Source: Trichopria drosophilae (taxonomy: Eukaryota; Arthropoda; Insecta; Hymenoptera; Diapriidae). From it: a stretch of 64,000 nucleotides of DNA. The DNA is taken from positions 73,459,001 to 73,523,000 of the forward strand of contig CM059587.1 in NCBI GenBank assembly GCA_030407085.1, in the 5' to 3' direction. Positions 1 to 12,051 of the stretch are shown one piece after another (position 1 is the stretch's first letter; the number at the start of each line of letters is the position of its first letter). The notes under the pieces are model-generated. The model made no database searches. It saw only the letters and a program-made list of their open reading frames with translations, and was not told the origin of the DNA. The translations under genes were made by a program, and so were the position numbers.

Positions 1-3000
1 GTGCATTATATGTTCAAAATACAAATATATTCTAAAATTAATGTACATGTATATTGTATCCAATAAAGATTAGATTAATGCTAATTATAATGAAAATATC
101 AATTAATACCAATAAATATATGCAAAAAATATGATACTATAATATCAACTATAGTCGATGTGAATATTTAATTCTGTAATTAGATAAGTTGATTTTAAAC
201 TGAAAATTAACTTTGCAGGAATATTGAAGCTATAAAATTATCTACTAAAGACTTGTAGCAAATAGTACTTGATAATATTATTATTGAACTTCGACACCAT
301 CTACTGTTTGACGGAAGAACCAATCTTAGTTTGGTTATTTGCATATAGCAGTCAATGTTGAAATAAAACACCTGCATTCTATACTAATGATAATATAACT
401 TATATTAATAAATACATCAAATAAGAGCTTTTAACATGCCCAATTAATAATACTATGTTATTTCTATAGAAGTTACTATAAAAGTATAAGAATTTGCAGT
501 CTTTTAAATATTGTTATTATTAAAAGTATGAAAAGGTTTAGAACCCATTCTTGGAAATCTTCTTGACCGGTTGTTAATAATTAAAATTATAAATTTTTTA
601 AAAGAATTATGTGGAATTCTTGGTGTTTTTTTTTTAAATATAGACGTTTCGAATGCAGATGTGAGCATTCTTTAATATTTGATATTAAATTATTCAGTTT
701 CAATGGAGTCTATATAATCATTTGGCAGATGTGAACTAATCCGGTTACACCTTGTGTAAGTTTGACCCAACAAATTGAATGACAAAAACATTTTCATCAT
801 TCAGATAGAGAGATTGAAGATGCATCTCATGGAGGTTTTTTCGCTTACACCAAGTTTTACAATTAATTTTTATTGTTATATTTCATTTTAGCAAAACAGT
901 TTACTTGTATATTATTAACTAACAAACCTCTGTACATCTTTAAAGTGTCCAACAAATATTAAGACCAAAATCAAATTTAATCATTAGATTATTCTTCATT
1001 TAGCAAAATTGGGACTACAAATTTTAAATATAAAAAATGTTTTTATAGATAAATTTCTTTTTTATTTTTCATATTGGTGCTTACACATGTAAATTGAATG
1101 TGAGAAAAGTATAAATTTTCTAAATGTCACTATTGTTCAATATTAAAAACACAAAATAAGTTAAATTTTCACCATTTATATCTGTTAAAATTGATAATAT
1201 TTGATAAAAGGGAATTTTTTATCATAAAAATCTCACTTTTCTCACATTCTCTGAATTATTGATAATAAAATGTGCAAATGTTCCTAAACAATTCCAGTGG
1301 AAAATTCTCAAACCAAGTTCGAAGTGATTCTGATCAAATAAAACAAATAAACAAAACATCCTGTAAACTGAATCTAAATTGATTCAGTTTTGTTGATTTT
1401 AAATTAGATATGTATCTGCCAAGAATGTTTGAAGAGGATTTTATAACAAATTATCATTTGTAACTGTTATTCTTAAGGGCCCTCGAGCATCCCAAGGGCT
1501 GTTAAAAAAGCTTACGCATAAACAGTATAAAAAAATATTATTAAAAAATACCATAAACATTCATTTCGTAGACCATTTTTATAGAATTTCTTTACAGAAA
1601 TATGTTCCTGATCACAAGGGATACCGGATGAAGTAATTTAGTTCGGATTCGTTGCTTAGAAAAAATCAAACCAGTAAGTTTGACGTCAAAATTTTGGTGT
1701 GATTTTCCTTTGTTATTAAGTTCTATGCCAGACATGAAACTTTCAGGTTTGATTATTGCTATTTATAAACCACAAATCCTGACTATATTACTTCACCCGG
1801 TAGCCCTTGCGACAAGGATTACATTCTGTACAGAAATTTTGAAACAAAATCTAAATATTGAATGTTTATGGTGCTAAGTTTTCTCACTTTTTTGACAACT
1901 TTGGATTGTTCTTTGACCCTTAATTGTTATTCAAAACAAAAACTTAAAGTGAAAAATATGTTATAAAAAATGTCATACAAAGTAATTGACATAATTGTAT
2001 ATTACGATATACATAATTGTACAAAAGGAGTACAAAAAAAGTAAGAACACAATAATGATTTTGTTACAATTATATTCAATTCTTTTTTAAACATTACTAC
2101 TAACATGATCAGAAATAAAATGTGACGAAAGCGAGTCTTCGAGTCAAGTAACTTTTTTAATAAGAACAGCAAATTATGGTCCGTTCATATAGTCAACGTT
2201 TCGACATCGTCGATGTCATTCTCAAGACTGTTTTAAAAAAATATTATTATAGGAGAAAATAATTCACATTTTCACAGTGAAAAAATTATTAGTTGACTCA
2301 AATTAGATGATCATAAACTTTTACTAATTATTTTCATCAATTATATAAAATACTTAACGTATTTACTACAGTTTTTCAAATGATATCAACGAGTTTAAAT
2401 AAATTTAGAGATTTAGAATTATTTGCAGTAGATTTTGGTGAAACTGGATTTAATAATATATATAACTATTTCATAACAGTGAAATTATGATTTTGGCATA
2501 CGTATTTGAATGTCTGCCAAAGTCTGAATGCACTTATATCTCGTTCGTTTTCTAATTTATGAAAATTTTACCCAAGCTTCTATTCATATATGTTCAAATA
2601 TTAAATTTTATAATTAGGAGAAAAATAATAATTTGTTAAAAATATTATAAAAATGGATATAAAATATTTCAATAACAAAATTTAAATAAATTTACTATTA
2701 AAACAACAATTAAATAAATTAACAAATGGGCTTATGACCTACCACAACGTTTTTTCTTCCCCCTCAATAGAAGAGAAAGAAAAAATTCTTCTCCAATACT
2801 AGAATAAAAAAAAAGGAAAAAGAAGAAACCAAAAATCCCTTCTCGATAAGCGAGAAAACATCGCAAAATTAAAGGACCAAGGTCTAAGATTGACCTCAAC
2901 ATTTCAGATCTACCGATCCTTCTTCAGAAGGTAAATTATCAACGAGTGAATTGTCACCATTGTAAATAAAACATTTACTTTTAGAACTATTACAAAACTA

Positions 3001-4856
3001 AACTCTAAATATGCTAGGAATACAAAATAGAACTGAAATTACCGGTTATATCATTAATTGACTAAAAGAAAATCCCTCAGAAAAGAGCAATATTTAACAA
3101 AGCTACATACATTTTTATCGAAGCAGCATCGTTTATACAGATAGTTTGTATCATTCTTATTTTGAGGTTTAACTATATATTAACTATAAGAATTTATTGT
3201 TTTATTAATTTATTTATTACTAATCAATCATTAATTATAATATAAATGAATTTGCACATTCTGATTAAAACAGTTTTATCTTAGCAGTTGCTATTGAACA
3301 AATAAAATCTAACAATTTGTAATTGAATTACCTCGAAAGTATTTTATGCAGCACAAGCTCTTGTAAGATTTCTTCAGAAGTACTTTGCACAGAGATATAT
3401 TTCTTACTTTAAATCTTTACAAATTCTTAGATGTTTTTTATAATATGACATAATTATATATTATAATTAATAATACAATTCATTACAAAGTAACAAAATA
3501 AAACAAATAACATTGCCTTACCTTTAATTATTTTAAAATTCATCATTAAAAGAGAATATTATAAACGAAAAATGTAAACGACTTGCTATTAGGGCACAAT
3601 AGAAGATAAAATTCTTGAGAAAAGTGAATCATTATGGATTAGTCACTGCTAATTACATGCATTGCTTGTTTCAATTCAATGTAATCAAATTAAATGATTT
3701 GTAATCTATTGTGGCTTGGCATACATTAAAATTGTGACAATAAAAATGTCCATCGAATGTTAGTAATATACACATTTATTACTGAGGAAATCTTATTATT
3801 AACATTTTATAGACAGGGATTTTTATGTTGAAATTCGACTGTTTTTTTTTGCACAATATTTATGCATAAAATGAAAGAATATGTCACATGGAGTGCTTGA
3901 CAAAATTGGCGGTCGATATATCTACCAGTCCCGTCTGGAACGTACAGTCCAATGTTAAAAATTTAATTTGGCGAGTTAGGAGTGCTTTTCTACGTATTTG
4001 GATGTACTGAATAAGAAAAAAGTCATGAAAAATGCCCTGGAGACATTCTCGACCTTGAAAACTGCATTTCAAGGTCAAATTCGAAGTTGAATGTAAACAT
4101 TTTGATTTGGTGAGTTAGGAGTGCTTTTAAACATTTGGTACTCTTCAGGGGTATCTCTATAAAGCACTGCCCTGCATAAAACTAAATATCGGATCGAAAT
4201 CAGGATAGAAATATACATTTAATTACCATAATGAGGTATTTTTATCCTGTTTTCCATCTGTTTCTCTCCAGTTGTATCCGATTATTGTATAAAATAACAT
4301 AAAAACATAATAACGTAAAGAAAAATTTTTTAAGGCTACATAAGGGTAATAACCCTTGTCCGTAGCAGCAAATAACGCCTTAAACCTAATTATTACTAAC
4401 CTAAATTAAAGATAAATCTTAGTACCTATTTGTTGAATACTGATATACATAATAAATTGAAGTCTTATTTAAGACACAGCTTCTTAATAATATTATTTAC
4501 CGCTGTTTTTGCTAGGTATGCATATAAAATCTTTTTACAATTTTGGTAATTTATTAGTTTCACTTCGGGAAGGATTATATTATAGACTTTAGCTCTTCCG
4601 ACCTACAGTCTTCTTAAAATTATGGGTTATCACATTACCAAGTGTCTTACTTCTAGTATTAATTTTATTTTCTGTAACATTAAACTCCTTATTAATTACA
4701 CAATGGGCAGTTGATCTGAGATAGAATAGTTTTCGAATTGTTATTTATTATATACTATATCCACTTAAAAAGTAATGGTTATATCCACTTTTAATGAATA
4801 TAAGATTATATCCACTTTTTTAAGCGGAGTGATTATAACAGAATTATTATTAAAGA
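1..4856. other. AT-rich intergenic DNA, no gene seen
   Basis: No convincing coding region on either strand; open frames are short, mostly lack ATG and have low-complexity composition. Recognisable content is limited to three short hairpin motifs of decayed retroelements (about 630-680, 2165-2235 and 2885-2950, listed separately) and homopolymer runs. The rest is AT-rich sequence with no assignable function. Confidence 0.6.
2740..2950 (-). repeat. Decayed retroelement tail with CTGAAGAAG hairpin
   Basis: Read on the minus strand, the stretch starts with CTGAAGAAG, a small hairpin (GATC-GGTA-GATC), then CTGAAATG and TTGAGGTCA, followed by a long pyrimidine-rich segment. The order hairpin then TTGAGGTCARTCT recurs on the minus strand at 6000-6075, just upstream of a retroelement tail ending in (ATT)n. 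I infer a 3' remnant of a non-LTR or Penelope-like element. No coding sequence remains. Confidence 0.35.
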
Positions 4857-5590
4857 TGACACATTAAAAAAAACTGTCGCAGAGTCTAAAGGACCCCGCA
4901 CTAAATGAACGGAAAAAAGATCCCGGTGAAATTGTCTGTAACTTTGGGAAAATGTACAGTAGGACCTCTCTTATTCTAATTGTTCCCCCACAAGTCTTCT
5001 CCCAATATCACACGAGAAGTCGACGAAAAATATTGTCCACGAATCACAAGCTTGCAAGCAAAGTAAGTGGGGGTAAGGGGAAAATTAGAATAAGGGAGGT
5101 CGGCGCCATCTTTAACTAAACAAACTTTACTAATTAGAATAAGAGAGGTCCTACTGTAGTTAATATCCGGATTAAAAGTGTCCATAGGCCAAAAAATGGA
5201 AAATTTTTTAGATATCAAGCATGAAACAATAAAACAGATGGCCCCTACGAAACGTTGGGGTTTTACTTTTTACAAATAAAAAAAATTCCATTGTAAATGG
5301 ATGCAATTTTAAACATAATTCAATATGTTCCAAGTAAAAGCTGTTTTTTAGTAGTTTTTGAGATGTTGAGCATGAAACAGCACAGATCGAGAAAGCCCCT
5401 CAATGCATTTCAACGTTTCGTAAGGGCCATCTGTTTTATTGTTTCATGCTCGATATCTCGAAAACTGTCCATTTTTTGGCACACTTTTAATCCAGATGAT
5501 AACTACATTTTCCCAAAGTTACAGACAATTTCACCAGGATCTTTTTTCCGTTCATGCAGAGTCCTTTCTGACATTTATTCTTGATGCATG
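4857..5590. mobile_element. Foldback element with nested pogo-like MITE
   Basis: Sequence near 4870-5250 (AGAGTCTAAAGGACCCCG, then TCCGGATTAAAAGTGTCC, then AACAATAAAACAGATGGCCC) reappears inverted at 5410-5570. This makes an imperfect palindrome centred near 5330. The left arm is interrupted by a 200 bp element at 4957-5156, which the right arm lacks. The right arm is therefore an empty-site control. Open frames inside are shadows of the palindrome. Confidence 0.7.
4957..5156. mobile_element. Pogo/Tigger-like MITE, TTATTCTAATT type
   Basis: Ends read CAGTAGGACCTCTCTTATTC and, inverted, CAGTAGGACCTCTCTTATTC, flanked by TA on both sides (4955-4956 and 5157-5158). The word CTTATTCTAATT or its complement occurs near both ends and again subterminally. 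The interior has GGGGGTAAGGGG and CGGCGCCATC. The opposite arm of the host palindrome lacks this 200 bp and reads straight through the TA. TIR and TA duplication fit the Tc1/mariner-pogo superfamily; there is no transposase. Confidence 0.75.
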
Positions 5591-5885
5591 GGCCATTTTC
5601 GATCCAGAGACAATTCAAATTGTACTTTATAAATTACACAACTGTAAGCATTTTCAAATTACAGGACATATTTGACATGGGTAGTGAGAGGAAAAGGCTT
5701 TAAAATAGTCGTTGAAACTAAGGGTTAATTAAATCTTTCCAAATTAAAAGTCAATGAATAAAAATTCTTTAATTCTTCTCTGTTCTTTCATAAGTGAAAA
5801 CTTTCCTTTCGTCTCTTATTAAATATTTGAATAATTAATTTTTTAATAGTTTAAGATTCTTGTATAAGGTTTCGTTTGGTATTTT

Positions 5886-6075
5886 ATGTCAAATTTGATA
5901 ATTATTATTATTACGACTTTATTGGCCTTATTAAAATAGTTACAAACAATAAATATACATATAAACAGATATGCCAAAAGGCGAGCCACAGCTGATGCTG
6001 TTTTACAGACTGACCTCAATCTGCGTTATGTTTTAAAAATGAAACATTCTTCAGTCGTTCCATGTAAATATGTGT
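5886..6075 (-). repeat. 3' end of a non-LTR retroelement or SINE
   Basis: On the minus strand this reads CTGAAGAATG-hairpin, TTGAGGTCAGTCTG, a short body, then CCAATAAAGTCG and an (ATT)n tail ending at about 5890. A second tail of the same kind (AATAAAGACG then (ATT)n) lies on the minus strand at 30735-30850. AATAAAG plus a short A/T microsatellite is typical of 3' ends of Jockey/I/RTE-type LINEs and the SINEs they mobilise. No ORF is left. Confidence 0.5.
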
Positions 6076-6389
6076 ATTATATTTATTTATTATTTAACAG
6101 GCGGAATCGTCCTTTTACACAGTTTTGTATATATTAATTTGTAATATTTGCGAGAGCTGCAGATCATCTTGAGAATTGTCATGACATGTTCCACTATTCA
6201 AAGTGATTTTTAATATTCCAAAATAAATTACCTTTTGGTATCGTAAGACTATTAGAAAAAGAAATAAAAAATTTGATAGAAGTGTCGAAACTGTCTACGA
6301 AAGCATTATAACGAACATTGGACAAATAAGGAATCGTTAGCAATTGCTCCAATTCAATCCAAAATTGAATAAGGGAAGAAAACAGAGTG

Positions 6390-6905
6390 AAACCGTGATG
6401 TCACAGCATCGACACGTCACTGGAGGGCAGGTGTGAAAATGAGTCACAAAAAAATCCTATAAGGGGATTTCTCCGCGTTATAAATATATCGTCCAGATTG
6501 TTGTAAACAAAATCCAAAACTGTAGATTCATTTGTTTTTTAGATAGACATAAATTGTGAGTGCTCGATGTTTTCGTCAATGTCCATAGCGAACCCGGCCG
6601 CTTCTTTCTCGAAATTTGCACAAAAAAAAAAAACTTTCCAGATGTACTTACCGCGAGACGAAAGAAAATTCGAGACGGGAATTCCCCGACTAACTATAAG
6701 AAAACTTGTAACTGTCCCTTCGTACGAATCGTTTGGTGTCTATTATTTTTATACAAAAAACAACAGGGACACACACGGACACGCACCGCTAGATTCGACT
6801 GATAGGGCGTCTGCCGGATGCACCGAAAGCTTCGGGTTCTCGGCGAGCGAGAGTGGGCGAGTGTCTAGATCTCGCGATATTCACGCACGCGCATGCGCCA
6901 AGACT
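6390..6905. promoter_or_regulatory. CpG-rich patch with NRF1-like palindrome
   Basis: This stretch is clearly richer in G, C and CpG than its surroundings and ends with the perfect palindrome GCGCATGCGC (6889-6898), the consensus of the NRF1/Ewg family. It also holds TGATGTCA and GACACGTCAC near 6400. Overlapping open frames in two registers show no protein-like composition that I recognise. It could be a promoter or first non-coding exon of a gene outside my detection, or part of an element. No partner gene is visible. Confidence 0.3.
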
Positions 6906-7080
6906 TTGTCACTGATCAATCAGATTCGACCAAACCGGAAATCATTCTTTTTCAAGTCTTTAATTTTTATATTAAAATTTCAAAATAATGCATATTTGGA
7001 AAAGTCATTTTACTAGGGTTTCCGAATGATGCATTGAATATAATATTAGACAAATTTTGTTTACGTTAAAAAAACCTTGT

Positions 7081-8205
7081 AATTTAATCTGACCCACGGT
7101 TTGACAGCAGGCGTGTAAAACTCAATTTTTATAAATTTTATATAATAATTATACGAAAATAATATAACATTATAGAATCATCATAATATAAGGATTCTAT
7201 AGAATCCAGATTTATAATAATTCATCAAGTTTTGATGATGCGAAAAGGAAAATGGGATCGCTACTTTTACCACAGATTATTTTAATATGACAATCAAAGA
7301 AACTTGTACGAATCACCAAGAGATGGCTGGTACGTCACGAATCAGTGCTGTGTTAAACAATTGTATGTAGATGTGCACCAGGGGCCCAAAAATAATTTGT
7401 GTCTTTTTTTTTTGTTTACAAATTGAACAACCCAACAAACGAAAATGTATACGAAAAATCTGTGTACGATTTAATACGAAATAAGTCTGTTTCTTTCCCA
7501 CTCTTTCAGTTACGAATGCGAGTGTATACGATATTATACGCGATACATAAACGCACATAACCTCAAAGAAACGATTACTTTGGATTATCGAATGATTTAA
7601 ACTCAAAACTAGAAAACAGAACATTTCTTCGAAAATTATGAAATGCGGAAAACGATATAATCAATTCTTCGATTAAATTAACAGAATTTAAAGCTATTCT
7701 AAGCCGCAATGAATCAATTTTTTAAAGCGTTAAATACGGCATCGTATAAGATCGAATGAATTCAATTCTGGTATTACAGGTCGTATAAAATAGTATAAAT
7801 TCGAATAATCATTACGCCACTAGAAAGAAACATAATGCAAAATATCGATTCTGTATACTTTTTCGATTACATATATGGTTTGTTAATCTGACCGTCAGTT
7901 TGACAGCAGGTGTATAAAATTCCATTTTTATAGATTTTATATAACAATTATACGAAAATAATCTAACGTCATGGAATCCTCATAATATAAGGATTCTATA
8001 GAATCCAGATTTATAATAATTAATCAAGTTTTGATGATGCGATCGCTACTTTTACCACAGATTATTTTAATATGACAATCAAAGAAACTCATTCGAGTCA
8101 CCAACAGATGGCTGGTTCGTCAGGTATCAGTGCTGTGTTAAACAATCGTATGTACAATGTGCACCAGGGGCTCAAAAATAATTTGTGTCATTTTTTTTAA
8201 ATTGA
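7081..8205 (+). repeat. Direct repeat of about 330 bp split by an inserted element
   Basis: The segment 7081-7415 (starting TAATCTGACC, containing AAGGATTCTATAGAATCC and ending GCACCAGGGGCCC) recurs in the same orientation at 7887-8205 with scattered differences. Between the copies sits a member of the CCCAACAAACG family (7431-about 7885). The arrangement suggests a local duplication followed by transposon insertion, or long direct repeats of a larger element. No coding potential. Confidence 0.7.
7431..7885. mobile_element. CCCAACAAACG-family TIR element, copy 1
   Basis: Left end CCCAACAAACGAAAATGTAT is followed by GTACGATTTAATACGAAAT. The right end is the inverted GTATACTTTTTCG, diverged over its last bases. 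Homologous copies lie at 20204-20930 (same orientation, with a nested MITE) and 42172-42619 (inverted). Length without nested insertions is about 450 bp. There is no ORF with recognisable transposase homology. Superfamily not assigned. Confidence 0.7.
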
Positions 8206-8259
8206 ACAAGTAAGAAGGAATTCCAGATGTCCATTCCGAATACTCTGTATTATTATTCA

Positions 8260-9201
8260 TATACAGGGTGATCCTTTTGTCTATGCAAACCAGCTAATAG
8301 TGGATTCCTGAGTTGATTCTTAGTAACTTTTTCCTGTACTAAAATTGGATCTGAGGCTCAGAATTTAAGTGAAGAGCCATTGAAATTTAGAAAAAAAAAT
8401 AATTTTATTTGCAATAACTCGGCTTCATTTCAAGTTATTGCAATGAATGAGGGCTCATTTTCAATCTTTTTTTTAGGCCCTACAATTCATTCCTGACAAC
8501 ATTGTCCTGCGGTGAATATTTTTGAAGTTATGGCCTCGAAAATGGTAAAAGAGGCCAATTTTTGCGGTTTTTCGCATCTAACTCATTTCGCAAAATAGCT
8601 AACGAAATGTCAAACTAGAAAAACTTGCAGAGCTTGAAAAAAACGAAGAATTTGCCACCTCATATGTTCGTTTTTAATAACAATTGAGTCCGCGGGAACA
8701 CTTTTAATGTTGTAGAATTGACGAAAAACGCGTTTGGTACTGACGATGTGGGTTTGTCACCAATTCTACGACATTAAAAGTGTTCCAGCGGACTCAATTT
8801 TTATTAAAACTGAACATATGAGGGGGCAAATTCTTCAACAGCTCTACAACTTTTTCTAATTTGATATTTCGTTAGCTATTTTGCGAAATGAGTTAGATGC
8901 GAAAATCCGCAAAAATTGGCCTTTTTTACTATTTTCAAGGCCATAACTTCAGAAGTATTGACCGCAGGACAAATGTATGGTAAGGCTTAAAAAAAGCTTG
9001 AAAATGAGCCCTCATTCATTGCAACAACTTGAAAAGAAGCCGAGTTATTGCAAAAAAAGTAATTTTTTTTTCTAAATTTCAATGGCTCTTCACTTAAATT
9101 CGGAGCCTCAAATCCACTTTTGGTACAGGAAAAAGTTACTTAGAATTAACTCAGGAATCCACTATTAGCTGGTTGGCATAGATAAAAGGATCACCCGGTA
9201 T
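8260..9201. mobile_element. 0.94 kb foldback element, TATACAGGGTGATCC ends
   Basis: The left arm begins TACAGGGTGATCCTTTTGTC. The right arm ends as its reverse complement (GGATCACCCGGTATGTA). The arms pair almost throughout, meeting near 8735 around ACGCGTTTGGTACTGACG. Landmarks such as TTGCAATAACTCGGCTTC, GCATCTAACTCATTTCGC and ACACTTTTAATGTTGTAG appear once per arm in opposite orientation. It is a non-coding foldback/long-TIR element. Confidence 0.8.
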
Positions 9202-9447
9202 GTAAAAAGAAATATCCAATGGATGTTATCCATTGAAGATATCTACAAAAAGACTTACTTACGACGTCTTAAAATGGTAATCTCGAAGAGATCTTAAACT
9301 TATCTTTTTTTTTTGTTCAAATAAAAAGAGTCCATAAATAAAATCACATGCAGACCATCTGCACATCGATGGACCATATATATCATCGACTACGAAAGAA
9401 TAAGCACTTTTAGGGATATTTTGTAAGCGATATAAGTTCTCGGACAG

Positions 9448-9565
9448 CAAAATAAAAAAGAGTTAAGAATGATTTCAAAATGTGATCTAAAAGAAGTCAG
9501 ATATCCCACTTTCTGAGGGTTTTCTGAATACATACGATGTCATTATGAGTTATTTATGAACATAT
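9448..9565 (+). mobile_element. Truncated CAGACAGCAAAAT-family MITE
   Basis: GGACAGCAAAATAAAAAAGA, then a match to ATGATTTCAAAATGTG, TCCCACTTTCTGAGGG and GATGTCATTATGAG, correspond to the left half of the complete copy at 11186-11396. The right half is not found here; only a loose match (TTCTGAACATGAGTTCAT) occurs near 10080. Confidence 0.55.
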
Positions 9566-9589
9566 GCTATTTATATTGAGTGTCAAAGC

Positions 9590-11100
9590 TCTTTCATGAG
9601 ACCTCATATTTAAGAAGTCTTATAGAGCTCTTATATAGACACGATAGAGAACTCTTAAATATTTCTTTCGGCTGTTTGATAGTATATGACTTGGAAAACT
9701 TTCAGAAAACAAGTCTCCAAGTCAAAAAGTTATATTAGACTATTTTGACAGATTTTTAATCCTTCCTAAATTTTTTCGCAGGGTTAGCAGTGTTAACTAA
9801 AGAAATTTCTTGAATTTATTTGTCTCAAAATAAATATACATGTAATACAAAAAGCAGTATTTTTAACAAGAATCAACGAATATGCCTGGGTACATGTATA
9901 AACAGGGTTACCGGCTACCGTCGCCGATCTGGACCAATCTCGACTGAGGTGACCGTACCTTCTCGAGATCGCATATGTAACAAATAGAAACGCATCGCTA
10001 TACCGAGAACAAAACAAGCGCCGGCGAGCCACGACTTGGCCACCCATTGATGGGAAGAGAAACATTTTGAAACAGTTTTCTGAACATGAGTTCATAAAGA
10101 TCTCATATAATGATATGTTGTTTGTTGTCTTGTTCAATATTCGCTAAGCTACACTTTCAGGCGCAGAAGTGTACTTTAGGTTAATGCACTACCTCACGAG
10201 GCCTGTTTCTTTGAAACGTAAACGAAAATTGTAAGAACTTTTCTCACAATGCGGGAAAATGTACATGACACAAAAATTACAGGAAACATAATTGTAGAGC
10301 GTATCTCTGCTTCCTGTATTTGTTTAAGCCAAATTGTTTTGGTACATTTTAAAATTGCTCGGATAAATCGCATCTTCACAATAAATGTTGTTAACTATAT
10401 TTTGTAAATTGGCTAATTTTTTTACTTTATCTTGTAGATGAATCATGAAATTTAAAAATTCATGTGGAATCCAACATCGACTTTTCAATATTTCGAATTA
10501 ACAAAAAATGCAGCTCATTACAATGTCTCCAAAAAGACCTCCTGAAGAGGAAGAGGTCTTGATTACGATAATTTAAAAAAGACCTCTTAATAAGAAGTCT
10601 TGGTGAATAGTAAGCTCGAAAAGGTCTTATGCTGGAAGTCTTAAATCTACTTTGTTTTAGACCAGCTCTCTTTTAGTAAAAGGATCCCTAGAGTTGAGAT
10701 CTGATACTTCCAGAGACAATTAAATAGGTGGTAATTGAATCTAAAAATAAAATCACGAAATATTTACTTCATATGCAGACTGATGATAAGCTTTAATGAA
10801 AAACAATAAGTGCCTTTAAATTAATATAATATAATTGAGGTACAAAAATAGAATCTATAATTCTCAGAAATTTGCTTCTGATTTATATTATTTATTTTAT
10901 AGTGTTAAACCTCTAGAGTAGGAGTTCATTTCGGAGACCTCATATTTGAGATATTTTGTAGATCTCTTTCGGACAAATATTTAAGATATGTTACAGTTTA
11001 AGACTTGTCAAAGAGCTCTCAAAGTACATCTTCGAAACATATTTTAATATTTTATTGCAACATTAATTTTAAATAAAAACTATATTATTTTTCTATTATT
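9590..11100. repeat. Degenerate AAGACCTC/GAGGTCTT repeats and a GC-richer patch
   Basis: Short words of the form AGACCTCATATTT, AAGACCTCTTAA and GAAGTCTT recur in both orientations at about 9597-9660, 10530-10660 and 10925-11000. This is consistent with eroded foldback elements having subterminal repeats. A GC-richer island at 9885-10065 has an open minus-strand frame (9793-10137) with no recognised domain. I do not call it a gene. Confidence 0.35.
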
Positions 11101-11185
11101 GTTTTGTCTAGTTGCTAAATTGCTGAGGTTACCATGCAAATCCTCGTATGGATCTCATCAGTGTGACTGTGTAAACCCACCCAGA

Positions 11186-11396
11186 CAGCAAAATAAAAAA
11201 AGTTCAGAATTATTTCGAAATGTGCTCTAAAAGAAGCCAGATGAACCATTTTCTGCGGGGTTTTCTGAATATGATGTCATTATGAAATCTTTATGAACTC
11301 ATGTTCACATAATCCTCAGAAAGTGGGTCATCTGACCTGTTTTAGTGAACAGTTCGAAATCATTCTAAACTTTTTTCTATTTTACTGTCTGGGATA
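11186..11396. mobile_element. CAGACAGCAAAAT-family MITE, complete copy
   Basis: A palindromic element of about 210 bp. The left end is CCCAGACAGCAAAATAAAAA, the right end is the inverse (TTTTCTATTTTACTGTCTGG). Inside are TTCAGAATTATTTCGAAATG and its inverse, plus ATGATGTCATTATG near the axis. Other members are at 9448, 23011 and 24055. It interrupts an open minus-strand frame that continues on its right side (see 11404-12051). Non-coding. Confidence 0.7.
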
Positions 11397-11403
11397 CCAC
11401 AAC

Positions 11404-12051
11404 ACGATTCACCATATCCAATCTAGAAACAAAATTCGTACTTTCGGAATGCCGAATTAGGGCAACCATTATAGGACCAGGACAAATCATCTCATACCCT
11501 TTTTGGATGCTTGCGGCTGCAACATAACATTCTCATAAACCGCGGACGATCCATCCAAACTGAACGAATTTGTTGGCGAGAAACTGATTTTCGACTTTGG
11601 TTAATTCAATAGCACGGACAAATTTACTAATTAGAAATGGAATTAACAACCACCATACAATATAAACAACAAACGTAAGGATCATAAATAAATCCTTAAT
11701 TTTACGTTTGTTATGCACCTCTCTCTAGATGCATGCAAATTCGGAAACTTTCGCTCTAAAGTATCCATCGCATTTTGGACGTGATTCTGTCAGCAATTAT
11801 ATCTTCATTTTGCACACTATTTTCATTTGATCATTGTAAATCATGTTTATTTAGTAAAAGTTCGTGAATGTATACATTCTATAGATAAATATTATCAAAA
11901 ATATAAGAAATTTCAGGGCCCGCTGTAGCGTTGTACGGACCTGGCCGGCTGTACTTTTACAGTTCATTTCCAGATGTCGTGCCAGCTCAATTTTCAAAAA
12001 GTTGCTGCTCGTCGCACTGTCGATTCTAACTTCCGGAACCGCAGCCGGCAT
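11404..12051 (-). pseudogene. Possible decayed or unrecognised membrane-protein gene
   Basis: Three minus-strand pieces look more protein-like than the background. At 12051 an ATG opens a hydrophilic frame beginning MPAAVPEVRIDSATSS that stays open for about 47 codons before composition turns AT-rich. At about 11790-11725 an AG-preceded frame reads NHVQNAMDTLERKFPNLHAS. At 11718-11533 a frame with one strong membrane segment (FMILTFVVYIVWWLLIPFLI) ends at TGA. The same frame then continues past that stop (ECYVAAASIQKGYEMICPGP) to about 11404, where a MITE cuts it. Splicing cannot be fixed from sequence alone and I recognise no family. It may be an orphan gene, a pseudogene, or chance. Confidence 0.3.

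Noticed and set aside
6560..7016. 149-codon plus-strand frame starting near 6567
   Set aside because: Overlaps another long frame in a different register in a CpG-rich patch; poly-A encoded lysines and low-complexity composition; no homologue recognised.
9793..10137. 114-codon minus-strand frame
   Set aside because: Partly GC-richer but no recognisable domain and no ATG with support; flanked by MITE remnants. Kept only as a note within the 9590-11100 entry.
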